Origin: an uncultured Eubacteriales bacterium
GTDB lineage: Bacteria; Bacillota; Clostridia; Saccharofermentanales; Saccharofermentanaceae
Length of the DNA: 64,000 bases
Direction: 5' to 3'
Assembly (NCBI GenBank): GCA_900314745.1
Contig: OMWK01000001.1
Location: forward strand, 62,001 to 126,000
Shown: positions 9,330 to 17,119 of the stretch, one piece after another
Layout of the letters: each line of letters opens with the position of its first letter
Numbering within the stretch: the stretch's first letter is position 1
Program-made: the position numbers and the translations under genes
The notes under the pieces: generated by a model
Database searches by the model: none
Told to the model about the DNA's origin: nothing
What the model saw: the letters and a program-made list of their open reading frames with translations, nothing else

Positions 9330-10538
9330 TCAGCCGAACAGTGTCAGAAGGATACCTGCTGCGATAGCGGATCCGATAACACCTGCAACGTTCGGTCCCA
9401 TGGCGTGCATGAGAAGGAAGTTGGAAGGATTCTCCTTCTGTCCGACCTTGGAAGCTACACGTGCTGCCATAGGAACGGCGGAAACACCTGCTGCTCCGAT
9501 CAGAGGATTGATCTTGCCCTTCGTAGCGAAGTACATGATGTCTCCGATGATGAGACCGCCGATAGTAGCGAATGCGAATGCTGCGAGGCCGAGGCCGATG
9601 ATGAGCAGAGTCTGAACGCTTAAGAAGTTCTGACCAACTGCTGTACCGCCGACTGCTACACCGAGCATGATCGTTACCGTGTTGCACATAGCATTCTGCG
9701 CTGTATCGGAAAGTCTGTCTGTAACACCGGACTCCTTGAATAGGTTACCAAGCATGAGGCATCCGAGGAGAGGAGCTACAGAAGGAAGGATGAGTACGCA
9801 TACTACAGTTACGATGATAGGGAAGCAGATCTTCTCGAGCTTGGATACGGGTCTTGTCTGCTCCATCTTAACCTGACGCATCTTCTTCGTTGTAAGAAGC
9901 TTCATGAAGAACGGCTGGATCATCGGGATCAGAGCCATGTATGAATAAGCTGCGACAGCGATGGCTCCGAGAAGCTCTGGAGCGAGCTTACTTGTAAGGT
10001 AGATAGCCGTAGGGCCGTCAGCACCTCCGATGATACCGATGGAAGCTGCACCCTCAGGTGAGAAGCCGAGGAGAATTGCAACTACGAATGCGAAAGAGAT
10101 TCCGAACTGAGCGCCGGCACCCATGAAGAAAGACGAAGGTCTGGAGATCAGGGGGCCGAAGTCTGTCATCGCTCCTACTGCCATGAAGATCAGGCAGGGG
10201 AAGATATCGAGCTTAACGCCAATGTACAGGAAGTCGAAGAGGCCGGGTTCTATGTGATTGCCCGCCGCATCGACGAAGCCTCCGCCAATTGCCGCCCAAT
10301 TGATCTCGCCGTTGAACCACTCGGGGTGGAAGATTCCGCCGCCCGGCCAGGGAAGATTCGTGAGAAGCATTCCGAAAGCGATAGGAAGAAGGAGCAAAGG
10401 CTCAAATTCCTTCCTGATAGCAAGGTAGAACAGAACGAAAGCTGCTAAGATCATCAACGCATTCTTCCATCCGTCTGCTGTAAGGAAGAACTGGGCTATA
10501 CCCGAGTTATTCCATAAGTCTAATAATACATCAATCAT
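9330..10538 (-). CDS. oadB: Na+-translocating decarboxylase beta subunit (OadB type)
   Basis: Integral membrane subunit that decarboxylates the carboxybiotin group and exports Na+. It has 402 residues with about nine to eleven hydrophobic segments. The GIIGGADGPTAIY block contains the aspartate known from Klebsiella OadB (D203) as the Na+-site residue, and the later GVSAVPMAARVASKVGQKENPSNFLLMHAMGPNVAGVIGS region is family-typical. It is the last gene of oadA-oadG-carrier-oadB, 16 bases after the biotin carrier gene. Glutaconyl-CoA and methylmalonyl-CoA decarboxylases share this subunit; substrate assignment rests on the alpha subunit. Confidence 0.95.
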   Translation of the reverse strand: MIDVLLDLWNNSGIAQFFLTADGWKNALMILAAFVLFYLAIRKEFEPLLLLPIAFGMLLTNLPWPGGGIFHPEWFNGEINWAAIGGGFVDAAGNHIEPGLFDFLYIGVKLDIFPCLIFMAVGAMTDFGPLISRPSSFFMGAGAQFGISFAFVVAILLGFSPEGAASIGIIGGADGPTAIYLTSKLAPELLGAIAVAAYSYMALIPMIQPFFMKLLTTKKMRQVKMEQTRPVSKLEKICFPIIVTVVCVLILPSVAPLLGCLMLGNLFKESGVTDRLSDTAQNAMCNTVTIMLGVAVGGTAVGQNFLSVQTLLIIGLGLAAFAFATIGGLIIGDIMYFATKGKINPLIGAAGVSAVPMAARVASKVGQKENPSNFLLMHAMGPNVAGVIGSAIAAGILLTLFG

Positions 10539-10554
10539 TGTTCAGCCTCCGGAA

Positions 10555-10950
10555 TCAGGAAATAGTCACAAGAGGAGCGCCTGTATCAACTGTGGCACCC
10601 TTACTTGTAAGAACCTGAGCTACTGTTCCGGCACACGGAGCATAGATCTCGTTCTCCATCTTCATAGCCTCGAGAATAACCAGAAGGTCACCCTCCTTAA
10701 CAGCCTGGCCGACTGCAACCTTAACATCGAGGATAGTACCCGGCATAGGTGAATTTACGGGAGTTGTTCCGGCCTTAACGGAAGCTTGAGGAGCAGCAGG
10801 AGCGGGAGCTGCAGCAGGTGCTGCGGCTGCGGGTGCTGCTGCAACGGGAGCGGGAGCCGCCTCAACTGCAGTAGTCCTAAGAAGATTCGCCTTGCCCTTC
10901 TCCACCTCAACTTCATAGACTTTATCGTTAATTGTTACTTTATAAATCAT
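10555..10950 (-). CDS. Biotin carboxyl carrier protein of the decarboxylase
   Basis: Carries CO2 on biotin between the carboxyltransferase and the membrane subunit. The 131 residues consist of a short N-terminal strand region, an Ala/Pro-rich flexible linker (about residues 31-58) and a biotinyl domain with EAMKMEN, where K97 is the biotinylated lysine. The carrier is a separate gene here rather than the C-terminal domain of the alpha subunit, as also seen in methylmalonyl-CoA and glutaconyl-CoA decarboxylases. It lies 14 bases after oadG in a tight operon. Confidence 0.95.
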   Translation of the reverse strand: MIYKVTINDKVYEVEVEKGKANLLRTTAVEAAPAPVAAAPAAAAPAAAPAPAAPQASVKAGTTPVNSPMPGTILDVKVAVGQAVKEGDLLVILEAMKMENEIYAPCAGTVAQVLTSKGATVDTGAPLVTIS

Positions 10951-10964
10951 GTAATTACCTCTCC

Positions 10965-11375
10965 TTAATTCTCGTCAACGAGCTTGATGGACTTGAATAC
11001 GAGCTCTGACAGCGGGATACCCGTGTTATCGGATACGATCGCCATGATCATAGCTGCAGTCTTCTCGTCACAGCCCTTAAGTTTCAGTGTTCCTGAAGAG
11101 AACTCCTCACCGGGATCTTCTGCGGCCGGCTTCTCGGAAGCTGCGGGAGCTGCAGCGGGAGCATTTCCAGCTTTCTTGCCGATGATGATTCCGGATAAAC
11201 TCTCGATGACTCTGCCCGCGAGCGAGATCAGGATGTACATCAGGAAAAGAACACCGAATACGACGAGCATAACGGTAAACGCATCCAGGAACATATCTCC
11301 GGCACCCATCTGGGGCTTGAATAATGTGAATGTGCTGCTGTTCTCAGAGGCATAACGGATAATGGTATCCATCAT
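10965..11375 (-). CDS. oadG: Decarboxylase gamma subunit (OadG family)
   Basis: A small membrane subunit that helps assemble the alpha and beta subunits. The 136 residues have one membrane segment (about 27-50, FLDAFTVMLVVFGVLFLMYILISLAGRVI), then an Ala/Pro-rich linker and a C-terminal domain of about 45 residues. The start overlaps the oadA stop as TGATG, which implies translational coupling, and AAGGAGG lies at the end of oadA. OadG proteins vary much in sequence; the call rests on length, topology and position. Confidence 0.85.
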   Translation of the reverse strand: MMDTIIRYASENSSTFTLFKPQMGAGDMFLDAFTVMLVVFGVLFLMYILISLAGRVIESLSGIIIGKKAGNAPAAAPAASEKPAAEDPGEEFSSGTLKLKGCDEKTAAMIMAIVSDNTGIPLSELVFKSIKLVDEN

Positions 11376-12754
11376 CAGTCCTCCTTCTTCTCGATCGTGT
11401 AGTTAACTGTGTTGGATTCCTTCTCTTCACGTGCTGCAAAGAACTTCTCAGCAACCTGAGGGAAGGAGATGTAGGAGAGGACATCCTCGTCACATCTCGC
11501 CTTATCGCCGAGCTCGGCCTTAGCCTTCTCGAAAGCGGGCTCGAGAGTATCTGCAAATCTGCAGGTAATGATCTCGTCGTCCTTCCAGAACTGTGAAATG
11601 AGCTCCTTGTTGACTTCACCCGGAGCACGTCCGTACTCACCTCGAAGGTAAGCCTTTGTATCCTTGGTAACGTTCTTATACTTACCGAAAAGGACATTGT
11701 TAACAGCCTGTGTTCCTACGAGCTGTGACATAGGAGTAACGAGAGGCGGGTAACCCAGATCCTTACGAACGTTAGGGATCTCGGCAAGAGCAGCCTCGAA
11801 CTTATCCTGAGCCTTCATATCAGTCATCTGCTTCAACATATTGGAGAACATACCGCCGGGGAGCTGATAATCGAGGATATCGGTACGGATACCCATGGAC
11901 TTGGGATTGAGGATCCCTTCTTTGATGAATCTGTCTTTGATAGGAGCGAAATGATTGGCGATCTTCTTAAGACATGCCGAATCAAGATCCGTCTCGTAAC
12001 CCAACTGCTCGAGAGCGTATTTCATCGTCTCGGTCGCCGGCTGTGATGTACCGCCTGCCATAGGAGAGATAGCGGTATCGATACCGTCGAGTCCGGCCTC
12101 GATAGCCTTGAGGTATGTCATGGGGCCGAGACCTGTTGTATGGTGTGTGTGCAGATAGATCGGAACCTTAACGGAAGCCTTCAGAGCCTTAACGAGGTCA
12201 TATGCCTCCTTAGGACCGCAGATGCCTGCCATATCCTTGATGCAGATGGAATTAACGCCCATCTTCTCGAGTTCCTTACCCATCTCGGCATACTTCTCAA
12301 CTGTATGCACGGGGCTTGTTGTATAGCAGATACAGCCCTGAGCGTGCTTGCCGCACTTCAAAGTCTCATCTACTGCAACTTCGATATTTCTGAAATCATT
12401 GAGAGCATCGAAGATTCTGAAGATGTCCATGCCGTTCTCGGCAGACTTTCTTACAAAAAGTCTTACAACATCATCAGGATAATGCTTATATCCTAAGATA
12501 TTCTGTCCTCTTAAGAGCATCTGCAGAGGAGTCTTCTTGCAGATCGCCTTGATCTTGCGAAGTCTCTCCCACGGATCCTCATCCAGGAAGCGGAGGCAGG
12601 AATCAAATGTAGCTCCTCCCCAGCATTCGATCGAGTGATAGCCCGCATTGTCCATCGTCTCGAGGATGTCCTCAAAGTCTGAGAACGGCATACGTGTTGC
12701 AATAAGCGATTGCTGTGCATCACGAACAACCGTCTCTGTAAACTGTACTTTCAT
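11375..12754 (-). CDS. oadA: Oxaloacetate decarboxylase alpha subunit / carboxyltransferase
   Basis: Transfers CO2 from oxaloacetate to biotin, giving pyruvate and carboxybiotin. The 459 residues contain the HMGL-like TIM barrel with TVVRDAQQS, the metal-binding HTHHTTG motif, CIKDMAG, and the conserved C-terminal PASS-type domain, but no biotinyl domain; that is the separate carrier gene downstream. I start at the ATG (12754) because AAGGAG is at a suitable distance, whereas the GTG three codons upstream would sit almost on it. It is first in the four-gene operon. The family also includes pyruvate carboxylase subunit B, but the neighbouring oadB and oadG favour a sodium-pumping decarboxylase. 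Confidence 0.93.
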   Translation of the reverse strand: MKVQFTETVVRDAQQSLIATRMPFSDFEDILETMDNAGYHSIECWGGATFDSCLRFLDEDPWERLRKIKAICKKTPLQMLLRGQNILGYKHYPDDVVRLFVRKSAENGMDIFRIFDALNDFRNIEVAVDETLKCGKHAQGCICYTTSPVHTVEKYAEMGKELEKMGVNSICIKDMAGICGPKEAYDLVKALKASVKVPIYLHTHHTTGLGPMTYLKAIEAGLDGIDTAISPMAGGTSQPATETMKYALEQLGYETDLDSACLKKIANHFAPIKDRFIKEGILNPKSMGIRTDILDYQLPGGMFSNMLKQMTDMKAQDKFEAALAEIPNVRKDLGYPPLVTPMSQLVGTQAVNNVLFGKYKNVTKDTKAYLRGEYGRAPGEVNKELISQFWKDDEIITCRFADTLEPAFEKAKAELGDKARCDEDVLSYISFPQVAEKFFAAREEKESNTVNYTIEKKED

Positions 12755-12842
12755 TGAAGTCACTCTCCTTGTATAAATTTGCCCTACAGTAAATGATTAT
12801 ATCTTCTAAAGAGTGACAATTAAAGTTAAATTTCTTTATTTA

Positions 12843-13334
12843 TTATCCGTTCGATGACTTGATAAGCTCAGACACGAGATCGGCAACCGATATGCTCTCA
12901 ACCTCGTCTCCCGCATCCGTATCATCGTAATAAACCATCATTGGAACAAGGGATTCAGCCTCGAATACGACCTTGCACTGACGCTCATTTCTTCCGGAAT
13001 TGCCGGCTGTATAGTCCTTAAGATCCTCGATGATGAGGCTGACCGCAGCCTTCATGGCCTCATCCTCCATATCCTCGAGGCGGTTCAGGGCTTCGAAGCA
13101 GATCTTCTTGCAATCTGCGACAGTCATTGTCTTGACGTCGGGGAACAGTGCCGGAGTCTCGTAGAAATAATCGATAACGGGACGGACTTCAGCTCCCAGT
13201 GCCTCGCAGTAAACAGGAGTCTTCTGCCTTACTATGTAGAGCATGGCGTCCTTCTTAATGAAATTACCTTCTATATCATCTGTCAGATCATTGATCATGT
13301 CCTCATAATCGATCACGGGATATGAATTAGACAT
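12843..13334 (-). CDS. Hypothetical protein, soluble, acidic
   Basis: I do not recognise this 163-residue protein. It has no signal peptide or membrane segment, is acidic and is probably mostly helical. It begins MSNSYPVIDYEDMINDLTDDI and ends in a short helix. The ATG has a strong AGGAGG site. It lies between pta and oadA, about 40 bases from the former, so it may belong to the acid-forming gene group. No catalytic motif is visible. Confidence 0.75.
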   Translation of the reverse strand: MSNSYPVIDYEDMINDLTDDIEGNFIKKDAMLYIVRQKTPVYCEALGAEVRPVIDYFYETPALFPDVKTMTVADCKKICFEALNRLEDMEDEAMKAAVSLIIEDLKDYTAGNSGRNERQCKVVFEAESLVPMMVYYDDTDAGDEVESISVADLVSELIKSSNG

Positions 13335-13374
13335 AAAGCACCTCCTGGAACTTTCTGATTATTCAATACTGCCG

Positions 13375-14376
13375 TCAGGCATCCTGAGCCTGAACGGCTG
13401 TCATAGCTACCGTATTGACGATATCTTCGACCGAGCATCCGCGGGACAGGTCGTTACAGGGCTTCTTCAAGCCCTGAAGAACTGCAAAACACTCGGCTCC
13501 GCCAATTCTCTGTGTAATCTTATATCCGATGTTTCCTGCCTGAAGATCGGGGAAAACAAGTATGTTGGCGCGTCCTGCAACCGGGCTTCCGGGTGCCTTG
13601 CTCTGTCCTACCTCGGGTACCAGAGCCGCGTCGAACTGCATCTCGCCGTCAAGAAGAAGGTCGGGAGCGATCTTACGAGCCTTGGCAACTGCCTCCTGAA
13701 CCTTGCTTACGAGCTCATGCTTTGCCGAGCCCTTTGTCGAGAACGACAGCATTGCCACACGGGGCTCTTCAAAACCGCAGAGGCGCTTAGCAGTATCAGC
13801 CGTGGCAACGGCGATGTATGCAAGCTCCTCGGAAGTGGGATTGGGCATTACTACGCAGTCTGCATATACGAGGAGTCCGTCCTCGCCGAGGTCGTGATTC
13901 GGGCAGTCCATGAGGAAGCTCGAAGATACGATCTTCATCTCGGGCTTTGTCTTGATTATCTGAAGTGCGGGACGAAGCATGTCGCCGGTTGTGTGAACGG
14001 CACCTGATACCAGTCCGTCGGCATCCTCACACTTGATCATCATGATTCCAAAATACATGGGATCTTCAACGAGCTTCTTCGCATCTTCGGGAGTAACACC
14101 CTTGGCCTTGCGAAGCTCATAAAGCGTGTCCGCATAGGATGAAGCCTTGGCAGAAGTAAGAGGATTTATAATCTCGATGCCCTCTATGTCTACTCCAAGC
14201 TCACCTGCAACGCTTCTTACGGAATCGGGATTGCCGATAAGAACAGGCTCTGCAAGTCCCTCTCTTTTAAGGATGGAAGCCGCCTCTACGGTACGCTTCT
14301 CATCTCCCTCCGGCAGTACGATCTTCTTTACGTCCGCTGCAGCCTTGGTCCTGATCATTTCGATAAGTCTGCTCAT
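13375..14376 (-). CDS. pta: Phosphate acetyltransferase (phosphotransacetylase)
   Basis: Converts acetyl-CoA and phosphate into acetyl phosphate and CoA. The 333 residues match the short Pta form without the N-terminal DRTGG extension. Family blocks include KKIVLPEGDEKRTVEAA, DADGLVSGAVHTTGDMLRPALQIIKT, VMPNPTSEELA and the C-terminal NILVFPDLQAGNIGYKITQRIGGAECFAVLQGL with the CoA-site residues. It follows the buk-type kinase by 17 bases on the same strand, forming an acyl-phosphate/ATP module. Phosphotransbutyrylase is related, but the motifs seen here look more like Pta. Confidence 0.93.
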   Translation of the reverse strand: MSRLIEMIRTKAAADVKKIVLPEGDEKRTVEAASILKREGLAEPVLIGNPDSVRSVAGELGVDIEGIEIINPLTSAKASSYADTLYELRKAKGVTPEDAKKLVEDPMYFGIMMIKCEDADGLVSGAVHTTGDMLRPALQIIKTKPEMKIVSSSFLMDCPNHDLGEDGLLVYADCVVMPNPTSEELAYIAVATADTAKRLCGFEEPRVAMLSFSTKGSAKHELVSKVQEAVAKARKIAPDLLLDGEMQFDAALVPEVGQSKAPGSPVAGRANILVFPDLQAGNIGYKITQRIGGAECFAVLQGLKKPCNDLSRGCSVEDIVNTVAMTAVQAQDA

Positions 14377-14393
14377 ATTAAACCTCCCGGTTA

Positions 14394-15503
14394 TTAAAGG
14401 TCGATACCTGCAAATCCCTGCCAGACGTCCCTGCCCTGATATGTCAGGGGCTCCTTGTTGCCGCGGAGAACTTCAAGAGCCGGAAGCGCGAGAGCCTCCT
14501 GCTCCATCTCGCCGGGATATACGCTAATAGGTGCGATAAAGCCGCATCTTTTCTCGATGGTCGCGCGGACATCATCGAATCTCAGAAGGCCTCCTGTAAG
14601 AAGGATGCCGTCTACCTTGCCGCACAGAACCGCACTCATCTCGCCGATCATCTTGCAGATCTGGTACAGCATCGTGTTCCATACGAGTGATGCCTTATAG
14701 TCATCCTCCTCGACAAGCTCGTGGATGGTATCGGAATTTGCCGTACCGAACAGATCGACAAATCCGCCTGCACGCGAGCAACGAAGCCTTACGGCGTCAG
14801 TGCCGTGTTCATCTATGTAATCGAGGAGCGCGAGCACGGGTACGGAACCGATTCTCGTCGGTGTGAAGGCACCCTCGCCGTCAGCTCCCATGTTGCCGTC
14901 AACCATCCTGCCGTGATCATGTGCACTTACCGTGATGCCGCCATCGATGTGGGCTACGATGAAGTTCATGTCCTCGTATCTTCTGCCGAGGGACTTCGCG
15001 TGATACTCGGCTACCGCCTTCTGATTAAGCACGTGTGAGTGGGACACCCTGTAGACGCCCTTGATACCCGTAAGTCTCGCGTAATCGCAGTACTCGTCGA
15101 CGTTTGTGGGGTTAAGAGTGTACGCGGGCTTGTTATACTCCGTGGCGAACTTCCATGCGAGCATGACACCGAGCTTCGCGGGATGCTCCGAGCCTCCGAC
15201 TGCAGCAACAGTGTCGTCGTAGAGCCTCTGGTCGATCTTCGTAATGCCGCCGGGCTGCGTGTGAGCACTTCCTCCCCTGCCTACGAAGGCATCGATGCTT
15301 GCGGGGTCAACATTCTCCTCCGAGAGCATGTTCATGATGACACCGTAGCGGAAATCCATCTGCAGGTTTACGTGGGGGAACTTAAGGAGCTCGTCAGCAT
15401 CATGGAAAAGGCTCTTCTCGAAAAGCACTTTCTCGTCCTCGAAAAGACTAACCTTGGTCGACGTTGAACCCGGGTTTATGATAAGCAGTCTATACATGGT
15501 CAT
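14394..15503 (-). CDS. buk: Butyrate kinase-family carboxylate kinase
   Basis: Makes ATP from an acyl phosphate. Residues 1-20 carry the ASKHA phosphate loop LLIINPGSTSTKV, followed by VGRGG, the block NLxVAHIDGGITVSAHDHGRMVDGNMGADGEGAFTPTR and ILLTGG. These are more like butyrate kinase than acetate kinase. The usual HMGGG is HIDGG here, a small change next to the active site. Two ATGs lie near the start (MTMYRLL); a weak AAGGCGG favours 15503, while homologues begin at the second. It is paired with pta rather than a phosphotransbutyrylase and no acetate kinase is in the window, so it may act on acetyl or propionyl phosphate. Confidence 0.88.
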   Translation of the reverse strand: MTMYRLLIINPGSTSTKVSLFEDEKVLFEKSLFHDADELLKFPHVNLQMDFRYGVIMNMLSEENVDPASIDAFVGRGGSAHTQPGGITKIDQRLYDDTVAAVGGSEHPAKLGVMLAWKFATEYNKPAYTLNPTNVDEYCDYARLTGIKGVYRVSHSHVLNQKAVAEYHAKSLGRRYEDMNFIVAHIDGGITVSAHDHGRMVDGNMGADGEGAFTPTRIGSVPVLALLDYIDEHGTDAVRLRCSRAGGFVDLFGTANSDTIHELVEEDDYKASLVWNTMLYQICKMIGEMSAVLCGKVDGILLTGGLLRFDDVRATIEKRCGFIAPISVYPGEMEQEALALPALEVLRGNKEPLTYQGRDVWQGFAGIDL

Positions 15504-15512
15504 TAATCCGCC

Positions 15513-16316
15513 TTATCTGAAGAAGTATATTAAAGCCAGCACGTGGCAGACTTCAGCAGCTACTACGAGCAGATGCCATACCATGTGCGAGAACTTGAAT
15601 TTCTTGCCGGAGTAGAAGAACAGTCCGACTACATAAGTGATCGTACCGGCAACAACAAGCCAGAAACATGCGGGAGTCGCGGCATGATAGAAAGGCTTTA
15701 TGATGAACAGACCGAGAAGTCCCATTACTATGTAGATCAATACCGCGAATCTCGATCCGACCTTGTTGTCCGGATACATAAATATCATGAGGAATGTTCC
15801 GAGAAGCGCCAGAGCGAGCTCTGCGATCAGGATCCCCATACCCCAGCCGCCTCCGACGAGGGATGCGCAGATGGGAACGAACACACCGAATATCGCGAAG
15901 TAAACCATAATGTGGTCGAGCTTGGCGAATACCTTCTTGTGTAAGGAACCGGGCTTCTGGAAGTGATAAATCGTCGTAAACAAAGATGCAAGGAATCCGA
16001 ACAGCGTGAATGCAGAGGCTCCGATGCAGTCTGTCATGTTCATGCCTTCAGGTGCATTGATGTAAGCATGTACTGAAGCATAAGGAATCATGAAGAGGAA
16101 ATAAATCGCAAGTACACCCGCGGTAATTGAGTTTCCTACTTCCTCACCGAAGGTCTCGCGTGTCTTCTCGATTGTTCTTCTAACTTTCCTGGTCTGTCTC
16201 TGGAACCAGCTCATCTCGGAAAGACCGACCTCGAGAGGGTCCTGTCCGGACTTCGCAACCTTACGGTCGCTGTCGCTCGACATCATCTTTTCCCAGTGCT
16301 TATTGTTCTTAGCCAT
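15513..16316 (-). CDS. Hemolysin III / PAQR-family membrane protein
   Basis: A seven-helix membrane protein of the YqfA/TrhA type; relatives affect membrane energetics and lipid homeostasis, and true haemolysis is doubtful. The 267 residues include an unusual charged N-terminal tail of about 55 residues before the first helix. Family positions present are the histidine in TTIYHF, the aspartate in FAKLDHIMVYFAIFGVF, and the C-terminal histidine pair in HMVWHLLVVAAEVCH, which form the predicted zinc site. It lies 9 bases upstream of buk on the same strand. The ATG follows TTGGAG. Confidence 0.85.
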   Translation of the reverse strand: MAKNNKHWEKMMSSDSDRKVAKSGQDPLEVGLSEMSWFQRQTRKVRRTIEKTRETFGEEVGNSITAGVLAIYFLFMIPYASVHAYINAPEGMNMTDCIGASAFTLFGFLASLFTTIYHFQKPGSLHKKVFAKLDHIMVYFAIFGVFVPICASLVGGGWGMGILIAELALALLGTFLMIFMYPDNKVGSRFAVLIYIVMGLLGLFIIKPFYHAATPACFWLVVAGTITYVVGLFFYSGKKFKFSHMVWHLLVVAAEVCHVLALIYFFR

Positions 16317-16359
16317 TCTCTATACTCCAAAATTAAATCCGTAAGATTATATAACAGAA

Positions 16360-17040
16360 CTATTCCTCAGGTCTATCAACGTTAGTGTCAGAAACTGTAG
16401 GTTTTTTGACTTCTTCCGGCTTATTTCTCAAAGAAGCATCCGGAGCAGATATGACCGTACCCAGAACTTCGGGGATTGAAGCAGTCCTTACATTACGCGG
16501 GCCGTTCTCTATTGATGTCTTATCAATTGCCTTCATGGGATCCAGCTGCTCCGCCTTGTAAGCGTCCCTGTAGAACCTGAATAACTGAACTCCGGCATAG
16601 AGAATAAGAGCCACCGGCATTATTCTTCTCGGAAGAACCTCAGCAAAGGAATCTCCGAGAGCGCGTGATATCGGGGCAAAGGGAGCCTCGGCCATGCCGT
16701 ATATCGATCTTAGCAGGAATGCCCATATAACCGTGACGATGCTCGCATCTTCTCCCGCGAGCTTATCTGCCATTTCTGGGAGCACCCAGACGGGGAAAGC
16801 CGCTACGATGCCGTAGACCGCGAGGCCTGCACTCATCCAGAACTTCTTCTTAACAGCCGCATAGACGGGAAGCACGATGAATACCATGAACATGAATATC
16901 CAGCTCGCCGCCGTCTCGATGGGGCCGAATTCTCTGGGAACTATGCCGCCGTAGACAAAATACAGCGGGAGGAAGCACACATAAAAAAGCGATACACATA
17001 TGCAAATAAGAAAGACGCATACGAAATAATCTCTTCTCAC
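16360..17040 (-). CDS. Membrane protein of unknown function
   Basis: A 226-residue protein starting at GTG with a strong GGAGG site. About five hydrophobic segments fall near residues 6-30, 44-64, 69-90, 100-120 and 140-158, followed by a polar, probably cytosolic tail of about 65 residues. I do not recognise a family. It lies in line with the hemolysin III gene (about 40-base gap) and after the GH3 terminator. Confidence 0.7.
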   Translation of the reverse strand: MRRDYFVCVFLICICVSLFYVCFLPLYFVYGGIVPREFGPIETAASWIFMFMVFIVLPVYAAVKKKFWMSAGLAVYGIVAAFPVWVLPEMADKLAGEDASIVTVIWAFLLRSIYGMAEAPFAPISRALGDSFAEVLPRRIMPVALILYAGVQLFRFYRDAYKAEQLDPMKAIDKTSIENGPRNVRTASIPEVLGTVISAPDASLRNKPEEVKKPTVSDTNVDRPEE

Positions 17041-17053
17041 CTTATGCCTCCGG

Positions 17054-17084
17054 TAAATAAAAGTCAGCCGGGTTACGGCTGACT
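17054..17084 (-). terminator. Intrinsic terminator after the GH3 gene
   Basis: A perfect 9-bp inverted repeat (AGTCAGCCG and CGGCTGACT, 5-base loop) is followed on the minus strand by TTTTATTT-like sequence. It sits about 35 bases after the GH3 stop. Confidence 0.85.
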
Positions 17085-17119
17085 AATATTGTAGCATATT
17101 TAATAGGATAATCACCGCA

